A stretch of 64,000 nt of DNA from Archangium violaceum (GTDB lineage Bacteria; Myxococcota; Myxococcia; Myxococcales; Myxococcaceae), in assembly GCF_016859125.1 (NCBI RefSeq), contig NZ_CP069338.1:3746501-3810500 (forward strand), read 5' to 3'. Numbering within the stretch: the stretch's first letter is position 1; each line of letters opens with the position of its first letter. This document shows positions 1 to 7,795 of the stretch, in pieces. The notes beneath the pieces were generated by a model. The model had not been told where the DNA came from. It saw only the letters and a list, made by a program, of their open reading frames with translations, and ran no database searches. The position numbers and the translations under genes are program-made.

Positions 1-1123
1 GCAGGTGCTGCCCGAAGTCCTGCGAGCGGATGCGGGCCCATACCTGTCCGTCCTCGCGCGTCTCCAGGGTACCGCTGACGAGGTAGGTGAAGCCGGCCTG
101 CTTGTGGCGCCCATCGTCGAGGCGGACGCGCACGCGTTGGCGCTCCTCGGAGACTCCCTGGTGGCGCAACAGGAGCGGGCGGGCGAATTGGTCGAAGGCC
201 ACGGTGGCGGCGCCAGGGGTGCCGGGGAGCACGACGACGGCGGTGGTGCCGAGTCTCGCCACGGCCACGGGCTTGCCGGGTTTGAGGGCCACGCCGTCCA
301 CGAGGAACGAGGCCCCCAGCTCGGAGAGCACGTGCTTCACGAGGTCCTTCTCTCCCACGGAGGCGCCGCCCGTGGTGACGAGCACGTCGGCCTCGCCCGT
401 CAGTCGCCGCAGGGTGGAGCGCAGCGCGTCGGCGTCATCCCGGGCGCGCTCCAGGGAGACCACGTGGGCTCCGGCCTCGCGAGCCAGGGCGGCGACGAGG
501 ACGAGGTTGCTCTCGTACACTTGGTGGGGGAGGGCGGGCGTGCCGGGGGAGACGAGCTCGTCTCCGGTGGCGAGCACGGCGACGCGCGGAGGCGGGCGCA
601 CGAGGACATGGGTATCGCCCATGGAGGCGAGCACGCCGAGCACGGAGGCCTCGAGCCGCTGTCCGGCGCGGATCAGGAGCGTGCCGGCGAGCAGATCCTC
701 CCCGGTGGGGCGGATGTCCTTGCCCGGCGGGACGCCGACGCAGATGTCGACGAGCCCCGCCTCCGGGACGACGGTGGCCTCCTGGCGCACGATGGCATTG
801 GCGCCCTCGGGGAGTGGCGCGCCGGTGAAGATGCGTGAGGCCTCGCCGGGCTGGAGGACGCGCGAGGGCAGGTGACCGGCGTAGATGGTATCCACGACGC
901 GCAGGCGCGCGGGGCGGTCGCGGTTGACGTCGGAGGTGTCCTCGGCGCGGACGGCATAGCCATCCATGGCGGAGACAGGGCAGCCGGGGAGCGAGCGCGC
1001 GGCGATGACGTCCCGGGCGAGGAAGCGGCCGAGGGCCTCCAGGAGGGGCATGCGCACGGGAGGAGCGGGGCTGAGCGCGTCGAGGGCTGTCGTCCGGGCG
1101 GTGGCGAGGGATGCGAGGGACAT
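1..1123 (-). CDS. moeA: MoeA, molybdopterin molybdenumtransferase (3' end beyond window)
   Basis: Inserts molybdate into adenylylated molybdopterin, the last step before Mo-cofactor is complete; cytoplasmic. The 374 visible residues start at ATG 1123 and run off the left edge without a stop. Seen in order: N-terminal residues resembling domain I/II with PVSAMDGYAVRAEDT near residue 55, IFTGAPLPEGANAIVRQE near 110, the central MoCF domain with VAVLATGDELV near 200 and the diagnostic TTGGASVGEKDLVK near 255. Only the end of C-terminal domain IV is missing. It is divergent from mobA with 117 bp between the starts, so the two Mo-cofactor genes probably share a promoter region. Identification is from family motifs and is secure. 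Confidence 0.93.
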   Translation of the reverse strand, partial: MSLASLATARTTALDALSPAPPVRMPLLEALGRFLARDVIAARSLPGCPVSAMDGYAVRAEDTSDVNRDRPARLRVVDTIYAGHLPSRVLQPGEASRIFTGAPLPEGANAIVRQEATVVPEAGLVDICVGVPPGKDIRPTGEDLLAGTLLIRAGQRLEASVLGVLASMGDTHVLVRPPPRVAVLATGDELVSPGTPALPHQVYESNLVLVAALAREAGAHVVSLERARDDADALRSTLRRLTGEADVLVTTGGASVGEKDLVKHVLSELGASFLVDGVALKPGKPVAVARLGTTAVVVLPGTPGAATVAFDQFARPLLLRHQGVSEERQRVRVRLDDGRHKQAGFTYLVSGTLETREDGQVWARIRSQDFGQHL

Positions 1124-1240
1124 GGTGGAGGCGTCGTCCACCGGGCTTTAGCGCAAGAGCGCGCCGGGAGGTGGGCGGAGAGAAGGTAGCCTCCTCCAGT
1201 GGACGGAGCACGGGAGTGCCGAGGAGCGAGGAGGCACGGC

Positions 1241-1885
1241 GTGAGCGATAGGGAACGAAAGGGGCCGGAGTACCCGGACGTGACGCTGGCGGTCATCGCG
1301 GGAGGCAAGGGCGAGCGGCTGGGCGGGGTGACGAAAGGCCTGCTGGAGGTGGAGGGCCAGCCGGTGCTGGCGCGGGTGCTGCGGCTGGCGGGGCTGTTCG
1401 GGGACGTGCTGCTGGTGGCGAACGACGCGGCGCCCTACGCGCGCTTCTCCCTGCGGACGGTGGAGGACGTGGTGCGAGGCCGGGGCGCGCCGGGAGGGGT
1501 CCACGCGGCGCTGGTGGGAGCGAGGACGGAGTGGGTCTTCGCGGTGGCCTGCGACATGCCGTTCGTGTCGGAGGCGGCGGTGCGGGTGTTGCTGAGCGCG
1601 CGGAAGCCCGAGGTGGACGCGGTGTGCTTCACGGTGGGAGGCAGGGTGGAGCCACTGCTGGCCCTCTACCGGAGGACGTTGGCGGACCCCTGGGGCGAGT
1701 CCCTGCGAGTGGAGGAGCCTTCCCTGCGCACCTTGCTGTCACGCTGTCGGGCGAAGCTGCTCCCCGAGGAGGCCCTGCGAGCGGTGGACGAGCACCTCCG
1801 CTCGGTGGTGAGCGTGAACACGCCGGAGGATCTGTCACGCCACGGTGCCACCCTCCCCTCTCCCTCTGGGAGAGGGACGGGGTGA
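1241..1885 (+). CDS. mobA: MobA, molybdenum cofactor guanylyltransferase
   Basis: Transfers GMP from GTP to Mo-molybdopterin to give the guanine dinucleotide form used by DMSO-reductase-family enzymes such as the formate dehydrogenase at 19-22 kb. The GTP-binding loop VIAGGKGERLGGVTKGLL lies at residues 14-31 and the metal-binding CDMPFV near 103. I chose GTG 1241, preceded by GAGGAGCGAGGAGG; an upstream start at 1199 has no ribosome site. 214 residues, close to the usual 190-210. Oddity: the last residues (LPSPSGRGTG) are encoded by a copy of the dispersed 36 bp repeat, which also supplies the stop codon, so the native C-terminus was probably replaced. Confidence 0.9.
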   Translation: MSDRERKGPEYPDVTLAVIAGGKGERLGGVTKGLLEVEGQPVLARVLRLAGLFGDVLLVANDAAPYARFSLRTVEDVVRGRGAPGGVHAALVGARTEWVFAVACDMPFVSEAAVRVLLSARKPEVDAVCFTVGGRVEPLLALYRRTLADPWGESLRVEEPSLRTLLSRCRAKLLPEEALRAVDEHLRSVVSVNTPEDLSRHGATLPSPSGRGTG

Positions 1886-1890
1886 GGGTA
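1855..1890 (+). repeat. Dispersed palindromic repeat, copy 1
   Basis: 36 bp copy of a repeat with a CCCTCTCCC/GGGAGAGGG hairpin followed by ACGGGGTGAGGGT. It forms the 3' end of mobA. Nearly identical copies lie at 22529, 41307, 44551, 44742 and 60203. Confidence 0.9.
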
Positions 1891-2079
1891 TCCGTCCCCC
1901 GGGTTGAATCCCCGGTCCCCGCGGTCCGCTCGGGCTCCGAGCCAACACTCGGAAGGCGCTCGAAAAGGGGGCTCCCTTCGAGACGTGGAGGTGGTTATCG
2001 GAGGCGGCGAGGCACACCCTCGTAAGTAGGGGCCGCTGACGAGCCAGCGGTCATTCCACACATGCACAGGGGGTGGGCC

Positions 2080-2565
2080 ATGCCAACGAAGAGTTCCCGG
2101 GTAACGATCGATCATGAGGAAATCCGCAACTGGGCGGAGGCGCGCTGTGGGCGCCCCTCGGTGGTGACGGGGACGGGGAAGGGCGACGAGACGGGCATCC
2201 TGCGCATCGACTTTCCGGGTTACGCGGGCAGGGGAACGTTGGAGCCCATCACCTGGGACGAGTTCTTCGCCAAGTTCGAGGAGAGCAAACTGGCGCTCGT
2301 GTACTCGGCGCATGCGCACGGCCACCGGAGCAACTTCAACAAGCTCATCGCCCGCGAGACGGTGGACCTGGAGACGGGCGAGAAGGTGGGGCCGTCGCGC
2401 CATCGCCAGAAGCAGGCGGCGGAGCGCGGTGAGCGCCGGGGGCCTCGGAGCGAGGCGGCTCGCACGGTGCGCAAGACGACGGGGCGGGGCTCGCTGCGGG
2501 GAGGCGCGAGGCAGAACCCCGAGCGGCGAGGCTCCAGCCGGGGCACCAGCTCCCGCGGCAGGTGA
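2080..2565 (+). CDS. Small conserved protein with basic low-complexity tail
   Basis: 161 residues from ATG 2080, preceded by CAGGGGG; an ATG at 2062 in the same frame has no ribosome site. The first ~95 residues are a compact domain (ILRIDFPGY near 45, WDEFFAKFEESKLALVY near 63) that I recognise as a widespread short family sometimes mislabelled '1,4-alpha-glucan branching enzyme'; there is no glycosidase domain. The last ~65 residues are Arg/Gly/Ser-rich and probably disordered, compatible with nucleic-acid binding (inference). Same direction as mobA and the downstream SDR, but with 194 and 134 bp gaps. Function unknown. Confidence 0.75.
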   Translation: MPTKSSRVTIDHEEIRNWAEARCGRPSVVTGTGKGDETGILRIDFPGYAGRGTLEPITWDEFFAKFEESKLALVYSAHAHGHRSNFNKLIARETVDLETGEKVGPSRHRQKQAAERGERRGPRSEAARTVRKTTGRGSLRGGARQNPERRGSSRGTSSRGR

Positions 2566-2699
2566 CGCACTGTCCCATGAGTCCCGGGTCCCACCCTGCC
2601 CTACGGGTGCCACTCAGGGGACGAACCGAGCTCTGGCCTCGGGCCCGCATTTCCAGGCAAGGAAGGCCAGAAAGTCGGGTAACGTACGTTTCAGCCTCT

Positions 2700-3482
2700 A
2701 TGAGTCGACTGAAGGACAAGGTGGCCCTCGTAACGGGGGCCGCATCGGGTATCGGCCGAGCCACGGCGCTGCTGTTCGGCCGTGAGGGCGCGCGCGTGGT
2801 GGTGACGGACATCGCTCCTTCGGGCGAGCAGGTGGCGCAGGAGATCCGCGCCGCGGGAGGCCAGGCCTTCTTCTGCGTGCACGACGTGACGGACGAGGTG
2901 ACGTGGCAGAAGGTGATGACACGCACGCTCGACCTGTATGGCCGGCTGGACGTGCTGGTGAACAACGCGGGCATCGCGATTTCGCGCTCGGTGGCGGAGA
3001 TGTCGATGGCCGAGTGGCGCGAGCAGATGGCGGTGAACCTGGACGCCACCTTCCTGGGCACCAAGTACGCGGTGCGCACCATGCGGCTGGGCAAGCGCGG
3101 GGGCTCCATCATCAACGTGGCGTCGGTGTCGGGGCTCGTGGGCAGTCCCGGAACGGCGGCGTACTCGGCCAGCAAGGGCGGGGTGCGCATGCTGAGCAAG
3201 GCGGTGGCGGTGGAGTGCGCGCCGGACGGCATCCGCGTCAACTCGGTGTTCCCCGGAGGGGTGCGCACGCCCATCTGGGAGAACGCGGACTGGTGGGACG
3301 GCTTCGTCTCGCAGGTGGGGAGCGAGGAGGAGGCCTGGAGGAAGCTCGAGGCCGCCTCGCCGCTGGGCCGCATGGGCGAGCCCGGGGACATCGCCGAGTC
3401 CATCCTCTACCTGGCCTCGGACGCCTCGCGCTACGTGACGGGCGCGGAGCTCGTCGTGGACGGGGGCTACACCGCGCGTTAG
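2700..3482 (+). CDS. Short-chain dehydrogenase/reductase (SDR), glucose-1-DH-like
   Basis: 260-residue classical SDR. Visible: nucleotide-binding TGAASGIG at residues 12-19, an acidic residue after beta-2 (VVVTDIAP, suggesting NAD preference), NNAG near 88, catalytic Ser in NVASVSG near 141, YSASKGG near 155 and the C-terminal GAELVVDGGYTAR typical of FabG/glucose-dehydrogenase-like SDRs. Start ATG 2700 was chosen because the SDR fold begins there; the frame is open upstream to 2562 but without homology. Its stop overlaps by 4 bp the end of the convergent chaperone gene. Substrate unknown; one of four SDRs in this window. Confidence 0.9.
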   Translation: MSRLKDKVALVTGAASGIGRATALLFGREGARVVVTDIAPSGEQVAQEIRAAGGQAFFCVHDVTDEVTWQKVMTRTLDLYGRLDVLVNNAGIAISRSVAEMSMAEWREQMAVNLDATFLGTKYAVRTMRLGKRGGSIINVASVSGLVGSPGTAAYSASKGGVRMLSKAVAVECAPDGIRVNSVFPGGVRTPIWENADWWDGFVSQVGSEEEAWRKLEAASPLGRMGEPGDIAESILYLASDASRYVTGAELVVDGGYTAR

Positions 3483-4333
3483 TTGCGGCCCCACTGCCGG
3501 GGGCGGGTGAAGCGGAAGAAGCCGCTCCGCTCCTCCTGGGCGAGGGTCTCCGCCTCGTCGGAGAAGTAGCGCGAGCGCAGCTCCGTCAGCCGCGCCTCCA
3601 GCTCGGGTCCCGAGTACTGCTGGGCGAGCAGCTCGCGCTCGGACATGTACTGCGAGCCCACCTCCCAGCGCACGTCACGCCGCCGGTCGAGGTCCTCCCA
3701 GCGCCGCAGGGCCTCCTCGTCCAGGCCCATCTCCTCGCGGATGGAGCGCAGGCTCCGGGCGCGCTGGTCGGGCGTCATGGCCCCGAGCTCCTGCTGCACG
3801 GAGCCCAGGTCCAGGAAGCGGTTCATCAGCTCCTGCTGGTGCGTCTGCATATAGGCCTGGGCGCTCTCGCCGTACGTCTTGCCGAGGCTCTGCTTGTACC
3901 GGGCCATGCGCTCCTGGACGTTGGCGTTGGGGAGCGCGTCGATGGCCTCGAGCGAGTCCGCCACGGCCTGGTTGCGCAGCTCGGCGAGCCAGATCTTCTC
4001 CGCCACGTCCTTGCCGAAGAGCCGGTTGCGCTCCTCCCAGACGGCGGCGCGGCGCTCGTCGTTCGTCTTGTCGCGCAGCTCGGCGCGGTGCTCCTTCACC
4101 CACTTCTCGTAGTCCAGGCGCTGGCGCAGGCGCAGGGCCAGCTCGTCATACAGCTCGGGGAAGGCCTGCTGGAGCAGGGCGAGCAGGTCCGCCTCCCAGC
4201 CGGTGGGGTTGAGCTGCTGGAAGTGGCGCATGAGCTGCTCCAGCATCCGCATCTGCGTATGCGGGTCGCGGATGCGGGCCCCATAGCGCGAGCGCAGGTA
4301 GGAGACCAGGTCTCCCGTGGGGGGTCGTTCCAC
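3479..4333 (-). CDS. Lipase chaperone (LifO/Lif family), frameshifted from its anchor
   Basis: Lif proteins are inner-membrane-anchored periplasmic foldases that activate a cognate secreted lipase. This 284-residue frame has the extended helical, Arg/Glu-rich composition of the family; RRAAVWEERNRLFG near 93 and the C-terminal LTELRSRYFSDEAETLAQEE resemble the second chaperone domain. It lies 41 bp downstream of the lipase on the same strand, the classic lipA-lifO order. The frame opens with a GTG at 4333 and lacks signal or membrane segment; a matching N-terminal anchor is encoded immediately upstream in another frame (4334-4551). The first mini-domain motif RxxFDY is not evident, so the family call is moderate. 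Confidence 0.68.
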   Translation of the reverse strand: MERPPTGDLVSYLRSRYGARIRDPHTQMRMLEQLMRHFQQLNPTGWEADLLALLQQAFPELYDELALRLRQRLDYEKWVKEHRAELRDKTNDERRAAVWEERNRLFGKDVAEKIWLAELRNQAVADSLEAIDALPNANVQERMARYKQSLGKTYGESAQAYMQTHQQELMNRFLDLGSVQQELGAMTPDQRARSLRSIREEMGLDEEALRRWEDLDRRRDVRWEVGSQYMSERELLAQQYSGPELEARLTELRSRYFSDEAETLAQEERSGFFRFTRPRQWGRN

Positions 4334-4551
4334 GCCGTCCGCGCCGGGTTGTGGTGGGCTGAGCGCCGCGGCGGACCCCCGGCTCCTGGCTGTCGGGGCC
4401 AGGGAGCCGGGGCCGCCGCGCGCGTCGCGGTCCCTTCCGGGGACGCTCCTTGGGGGAGGCGCGTCTTGAAGACGAGCAGGGCCGAGCCGGCCAGGACGAG
4501 CACGAATGCCAGCAGCAGGGGCGCCTTGCGTCGGTTCATGGGTGACTTCAT
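4334..4551 (-). other. Out-of-frame N-terminal membrane anchor of the lipase chaperone
   Basis: From ATG 4551 (or ATG 4539) this stretch encodes MNRRKAPLLLAFVLVLAG, a basic start then one hydrophobic span, followed by an Ala/Pro/Gly linker, exactly the anchor a Lif protein should have. It continues out of frame relative to 3479-4333, and the two frames overlap through the linker without a stop for about 70 codons. A single indel between about 4360 and 4450 would join them. Either a true frameshift mutation or a sequencing error in this GC-rich linker. Confidence 0.6.
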
Positions 4552-4592
4552 CTCCGGAAGGGGGCGGGAGGGCGTGTGTCGGTCCTCGTGTG

Positions 4593-5699
4593 TCAGTCGT
4601 GGGTGGCGATGTAGTGGATGATGGAGGCGTAGAACTCCGGCTCGTCGAAGGTGTCCGGACCCAGGCCCACCACGTCCATGTGATCCTGGTTGATGACGCT
4701 CGAGGTGGAGGTCATCTGCGCGGAGGTGCTGGGCGTATTGATGTCGTCCATGTAGGGGACGTTGGTGTCGGTGGTGACGGAGTCGAAGCCGAAGGTGGAC
4801 TCGGTGTATTTCAGCCGGTAGCCCATTTGCTGCGAGTTGATGCCCACCAGGCCGTCGTCATCCGTCTCGTTGGCGTAGCCGTCGCCCCTGCCCGCGGCGC
4901 CGTCGTTGTCGCAGTCGTCCACGCAGTAGCCGTCGCCGTCGATGTCGTAGAAGAGCTCGCTCACCAGGTAGAGCGCGGGGTTCACATTCACGCCGTTCTG
5001 CGCGGTGATGAGCGACACGTAGCGGGAGGCGTAGCGCGCGTCGATGGGGTTGTTGATGTTGAAGTTCCGGGCGCCCGTCGTCACGCCATCGGTGCTGCTG
5101 TAGTCGTTGTAGACGAGCTGCTTGGCGCCGGCGAAGGCGTCATTGCCCGGCCCGTAGACGACGTCGCCGTAGAGCTCGGCCAGGGCGGCGATGACGCTGG
5201 TGACGCCGGGCTTCAGGTCGAGGATGTACTTGGCCACGGGCGAGCCGCGGTGGGGCGAGGACACGCTCACCAGCACGGCCACCACGGTGTAGCCCTTGCG
5301 CGTGTAGAGCACCTTGGCCGCCTTGCGCGCGTCCAGACCGCCCTGCGAGTGGCCGATGAGGTTCACCCGTGTGGCGCCCGTGCTGGCCATGTAGCCCTCG
5401 ATGTCGTTGGCCAGATCCAGGCCACGCACCTCGGACGACTGGAAGGGCTGCACCTGGCCCACGAAGGTCTTCTGGCCGCCGTCGATGTCCTCGTTGCAGG
5501 GCATCTCGAAGAGGCTGCAGGTGTCGCCGACGAACATGCCGTAGTCGTCGCCCCAGTAGTCGTTGCCGAGGAGATTGTCGAAGCCGCCCATGCCGTGGGC
5601 GAACACCACGGGGTAGGTCGTCTTCGCCGCGCCGGCCCGGGCCTCGGTGCCGAGCCCGAGCGCGCACAGCGCCAGCAGGAGGGTGTGCAGCTTCTTCAT
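4593..5699 (-). CDS. Secreted triacylglycerol lipase (family I.1/I.2-like)
   Basis: 368-residue secreted alpha/beta-hydrolase. N-terminal signal peptide MKKLHTLLLALCALGLGTEA; oxyanion motif VFAHGMGG near 33-40; nucleophile elbow GHSQGG with Ser118; likely catalytic Asp282 in DDDGLVG and His340 in NQDHMDVVG. Between residues 252 and 282 sits an Asp/Gly-rich insert (DIDGDGYCVDDCDND) that resembles thrombospondin-type-3 calcium loops and holds two Cys. Start ATG 5699 chosen for the signal peptide; the frame is open upstream. The gene directly downstream encodes its presumed Lif chaperone, so export by Sec and type II secretion is expected (family knowledge). Confidence 0.9.
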   Translation of the reverse strand: MKKLHTLLLALCALGLGTEARAGAAKTTYPVVFAHGMGGFDNLLGNDYWGDDYGMFVGDTCSLFEMPCNEDIDGGQKTFVGQVQPFQSSEVRGLDLANDIEGYMASTGATRVNLIGHSQGGLDARKAAKVLYTRKGYTVVAVLVSVSSPHRGSPVAKYILDLKPGVTSVIAALAELYGDVVYGPGNDAFAGAKQLVYNDYSSTDGVTTGARNFNINNPIDARYASRYVSLITAQNGVNVNPALYLVSELFYDIDGDGYCVDDCDNDGAAGRGDGYANETDDDGLVGINSQQMGYRLKYTESTFGFDSVTTDTNVPYMDDINTPSTSAQMTSTSSVINQDHMDVVGLGPDTFDEPEFYASIIHYIATHD

Positions 5700-5931
5700 G
5701 GGGACTCCTTGGGGTGTCCCTGGCGGAGGGCTCCGAGCAGGGCGGGGTAGGGGAGGGGCGTGCGGCCCGTCAGGAAGGAGCCCGAGGTCGGGGGGGCGCT
5801 CCCTGACAGCGAAGCACTGGAGCAATCCCCGCGCCAGACCCACTGCGTCATCCGTCCCAGGACGACGCGTTGCGTTACATGGGAAAGTGGAGCATTGATG
5901 CTCCAGTCAATCGCGGGCCCTGCTGGCTCCG

Positions 5932-5958
5932 CAGGGCTCTCGAGGGTTGAGAGCCCTG
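5932..5958. promoter_or_regulatory. Perfect 10 bp hairpin upstream of lipase
   Basis: CAGGGCTCTC and GAGAGCCCTG pair perfectly around a 7 nt loop. It lies about 235 bp before the lipase start, in its leader or promoter region. No T-tract follows on either strand, so an operator or mRNA structure is as likely as a terminator. Confidence 0.4.
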
Positions 5959-5990
5959 GAATATCAACGGCTTGGAAGACAATTGCATCA

Positions 5991-6033
5991 ACTGTCCTAA
6001 AAGAAGACAGAAAGTGGACTGATTCAGGACAGT
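5991..6033. promoter_or_regulatory. Spaced inverted repeat ACTGTCCT-N27-AGGACAGT
   Basis: Two perfect 8 bp inverted arms (5991-5998 and 6026-6033) flank 27 bp of purine-rich, AT-richer sequence in the region upstream of the lipase. The spacing would suit a dimeric regulator; no regulator gene lies next to it. Confidence 0.35.
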
Positions 6034-6066
6034 CGCGGGGCGGGGGGAGGCGGGGCCCGGGGAGGG

Positions 6067-6106
6067 CAAAAAAAACCCCCGCGCTCTCGGGGAGAGGGCG
6101 CGGGGG
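6067..6106 (-). terminator. Intrinsic terminator of the carboxypeptidase-like gene
   Basis: Read on the minus strand: a 9 bp GC stem (CCCCCGCGC/GCGCGGGGG) extended by CTCTC/GAGAG pairs, immediately followed by eight T residues (A8 at 6068-6075 on the plus strand). It lies 36 bp past the stop of 6142-7044 and is a classical Rho-independent terminator. Confidence 0.85.
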
Positions 6107-6141
6107 CCGGGGGGGTACGGCAAGGCGGGGGGGCTACGAAA

Positions 6142-7044
6142 TCAGGGCCGGAACTCCCAGTGCCAGGGCTCGGAGGGGACGGTGCGGGTGAAGCCGAAGC
6201 GGCTCGCGTTGGCGGCCAGCCAGCGGTAGGTGGAGGAGCCCGTGCCGCCCACGTTGATGTCCACGGCGATGCCGCCCTGGTGGTTGGAGTAGCCGGGCTT
6301 GGCGGCGAGGTTGCCGGTGCCGTTGCGGTAGGCCTGGTAGAGGGCGCGCTGCTGCTCCATGGAGCGGAAGCCGCTGTTGACGGTGAGGTTGATGCCGGCG
6401 GCGCGGGCCGCGGCGTGCATGCGGTTGAAGGCGGCCGCCGCGTCGGAGCGCATCTCCTTGCCGTTGGGGATGGGGGAGAGGGTGATTTGACGGGGCACGC
6501 CGTTCACGTAGCCGGTGACGACGCGGCCACCGCCCGAGGGGGTGGAGGGCGTCTGCACCTTGATGCCGAGCTTGTCCCACGTCTTGGGGCCCACGATGCC
6601 GTCGGCGGTGAGGCCGCGGGACTTCTGGAAGGCCTTCACGGCGGCGAGCGTCTTCGGGCCGAAGTCCCCGTCGGCGGTGCCGGCGTTGAAGCCGAGCGCG
6701 TTGAGCCGGTTCTGGAGGGCGCGCACGGGCTCGCCCCGAGCACCCTGGCGCAGGGTGGGGCCGGAGCCACCGGAGGAGGCGGTGGCCGCGTTGAGGGCGC
6801 TCCACGTCTTGGGGCCCACGACGCCATCGGTGGCGAGGCCACGCGCCTTCTGGAAGGCCTTCACGGCGGCGAGCGTCTTCGGGCCGAAGGCGCCATCGGC
6901 GGCGCCTGGGTCGAAGCCCGCGGCCTTCAGCTTCTTCTGGAGGGTGACGACGGAGGCGCCGCGGGAATCCAACCGGAGGGTGGGGGGAGCGGAGCTGGCC
7001 GCGAGGCGGGGGGCGAGGGCGGCGGAACGGGAGATGGCGACCAT
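6142..7044 (-). CDS. D-Ala-D-Ala carboxypeptidase-like (VanY/M15B) with two PG-binding domains
   Basis: 300 residues. Two peptidoglycan-binding_1 repeats (about 20-87 and 96-160), each containing the sequence DGAFGPKTLAAVKAFQK or a close copy and ending with GPKTW, followed by an M15B peptidase domain (190-300). Zinc ligands are visible as H255 and D262 in SNHQGGIAVDI and H295 in EPWHWEF; R in NSGFRS matches the substrate-binding Arg. It should trim D-Ala from peptidoglycan stem peptides. No signal peptide is visible, which is odd for a wall enzyme; a lysis-type (endolysin-like) or non-classical export role is possible. The two PG-binding repeats are strongly similar, indicating recent duplication. 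Confidence 0.9.
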   Translation of the reverse strand: MVAISRSAALAPRLAASSAPPTLRLDSRGASVVTLQKKLKAAGFDPGAADGAFGPKTLAAVKAFQKARGLATDGVVGPKTWSALNAATASSGGSGPTLRQGARGEPVRALQNRLNALGFNAGTADGDFGPKTLAAVKAFQKSRGLTADGIVGPKTWDKLGIKVQTPSTPSGGGRVVTGYVNGVPRQITLSPIPNGKEMRSDAAAAFNRMHAAARAAGINLTVNSGFRSMEQQRALYQAYRNGTGNLAAKPGYSNHQGGIAVDINVGGTGSSTYRWLAANASRFGFTRTVPSEPWHWEFRP

Positions 7045-7185
7045 GGGGGGACGGCTCGCTTTCCGGGGGGGAGAAACTGTTTTTATTTTCGTAAGTGCCG
7101 GGAAGAAGTTTCCTCACATCGCTTCGAAAGTGCATCGAGGCGGGGGGCTGGGTACGCTGGGGCCTCGCGGTTCCGGGAGGGGAAC

Positions 7186-7716
7186 GTGGCGATCAGGATG
7201 AGACTCGACACGATGGCGGGGGAGACGTTCCTCCGGATGGATGGACCGGTGCCGGAGGACGGGCCGCGGCTGGCGCTGGTGACGCGCGGGGAGGAGCTCG
7301 CGCGGCTGCTGGAGGGCGCCATGGCGTGCTCCTTCTCGCACGAGGTGCCGGAGCGCCCCGAGGAGGGCGAGGTGGTGGAGCGCTTCCTGCGGGACTGCTC
7401 GGAGTACAGCGACGTGCACGGGCTGCCGGACTCGCTGCGCCAGGAGATGGAGGAGCACTTCGGCCAGCTGCTGGACGCGCTGTGGAAGCTGGACTGGCTG
7501 GTGTTCGGCAACGCGCGGGAGACGACGCTGGTGCCGGGGGATGATCCGGTGCGAGGGCGGGCGGTGATGCTGTGCCTGGCGCGCTACGACAGCCCCTCGG
7601 TGGAGATGGACGCGAGGCTGCGCCGCTACCTGGAGAGCTTCAAGGAGGCGGTGGTGCGCATCCAGGGGGGCCGCTCGAACCGGAGCGAGGGCGGCGCTGG
7701 CGGACTGCTGCACTGA
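7186..7716 (+). CDS. Unrecognised acidic protein
   Basis: 176 residues from GTG 7186, preceded by GGGAGGGG at good spacing; ATG 7198 is the alternative. No signal peptide, membrane span or recognisable motif. It is rich in Glu and Arg with helical central and C-terminal parts (residues 60-110 and 130-165) and a short Gly/Ser tail. Codon usage matches its neighbours, and the frame has clear G/C third-position bias, so it is real. It is divergent from the carboxypeptidase gene (141 bp between starts). Function unknown. Confidence 0.7.
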   Translation: MAIRMRLDTMAGETFLRMDGPVPEDGPRLALVTRGEELARLLEGAMACSFSHEVPERPEEGEVVERFLRDCSEYSDVHGLPDSLRQEMEEHFGQLLDALWKLDWLVFGNARETTLVPGDDPVRGRAVMLCLARYDSPSVEMDARLRRYLESFKEAVVRIQGGRSNRSEGGAGGLLH

Positions 7717-7795
7717 CACGCCCGCTCGCCTCGTGAAGAGGGCCATGAGGGCGGGTCTTCCCCCCAGGAGTGAACCCTGTCCCCGGCCCCTGTCC

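Larger units (their letters stand above)
5700..6141. other. 442 bp intergenic region upstream of the lipase gene
   Basis: No convincing gene. It holds, from left to right, the lipase ribosome-site region, a perfect hairpin at 5932-5958, a spaced inverted repeat at 5991-6033 in locally AT-richer sequence, and the intrinsic terminator of the carboxypeptidase gene at 6067-6106. Lipase transcription must begin somewhere left of the terminator. Confidence 0.7.

Noticed and set aside
1900-1945. T-loop-like GGTTGAATCCCC suggesting a tRNA
   Set aside because: No matching acceptor, D-arm or anticodon stem could be folded around it.
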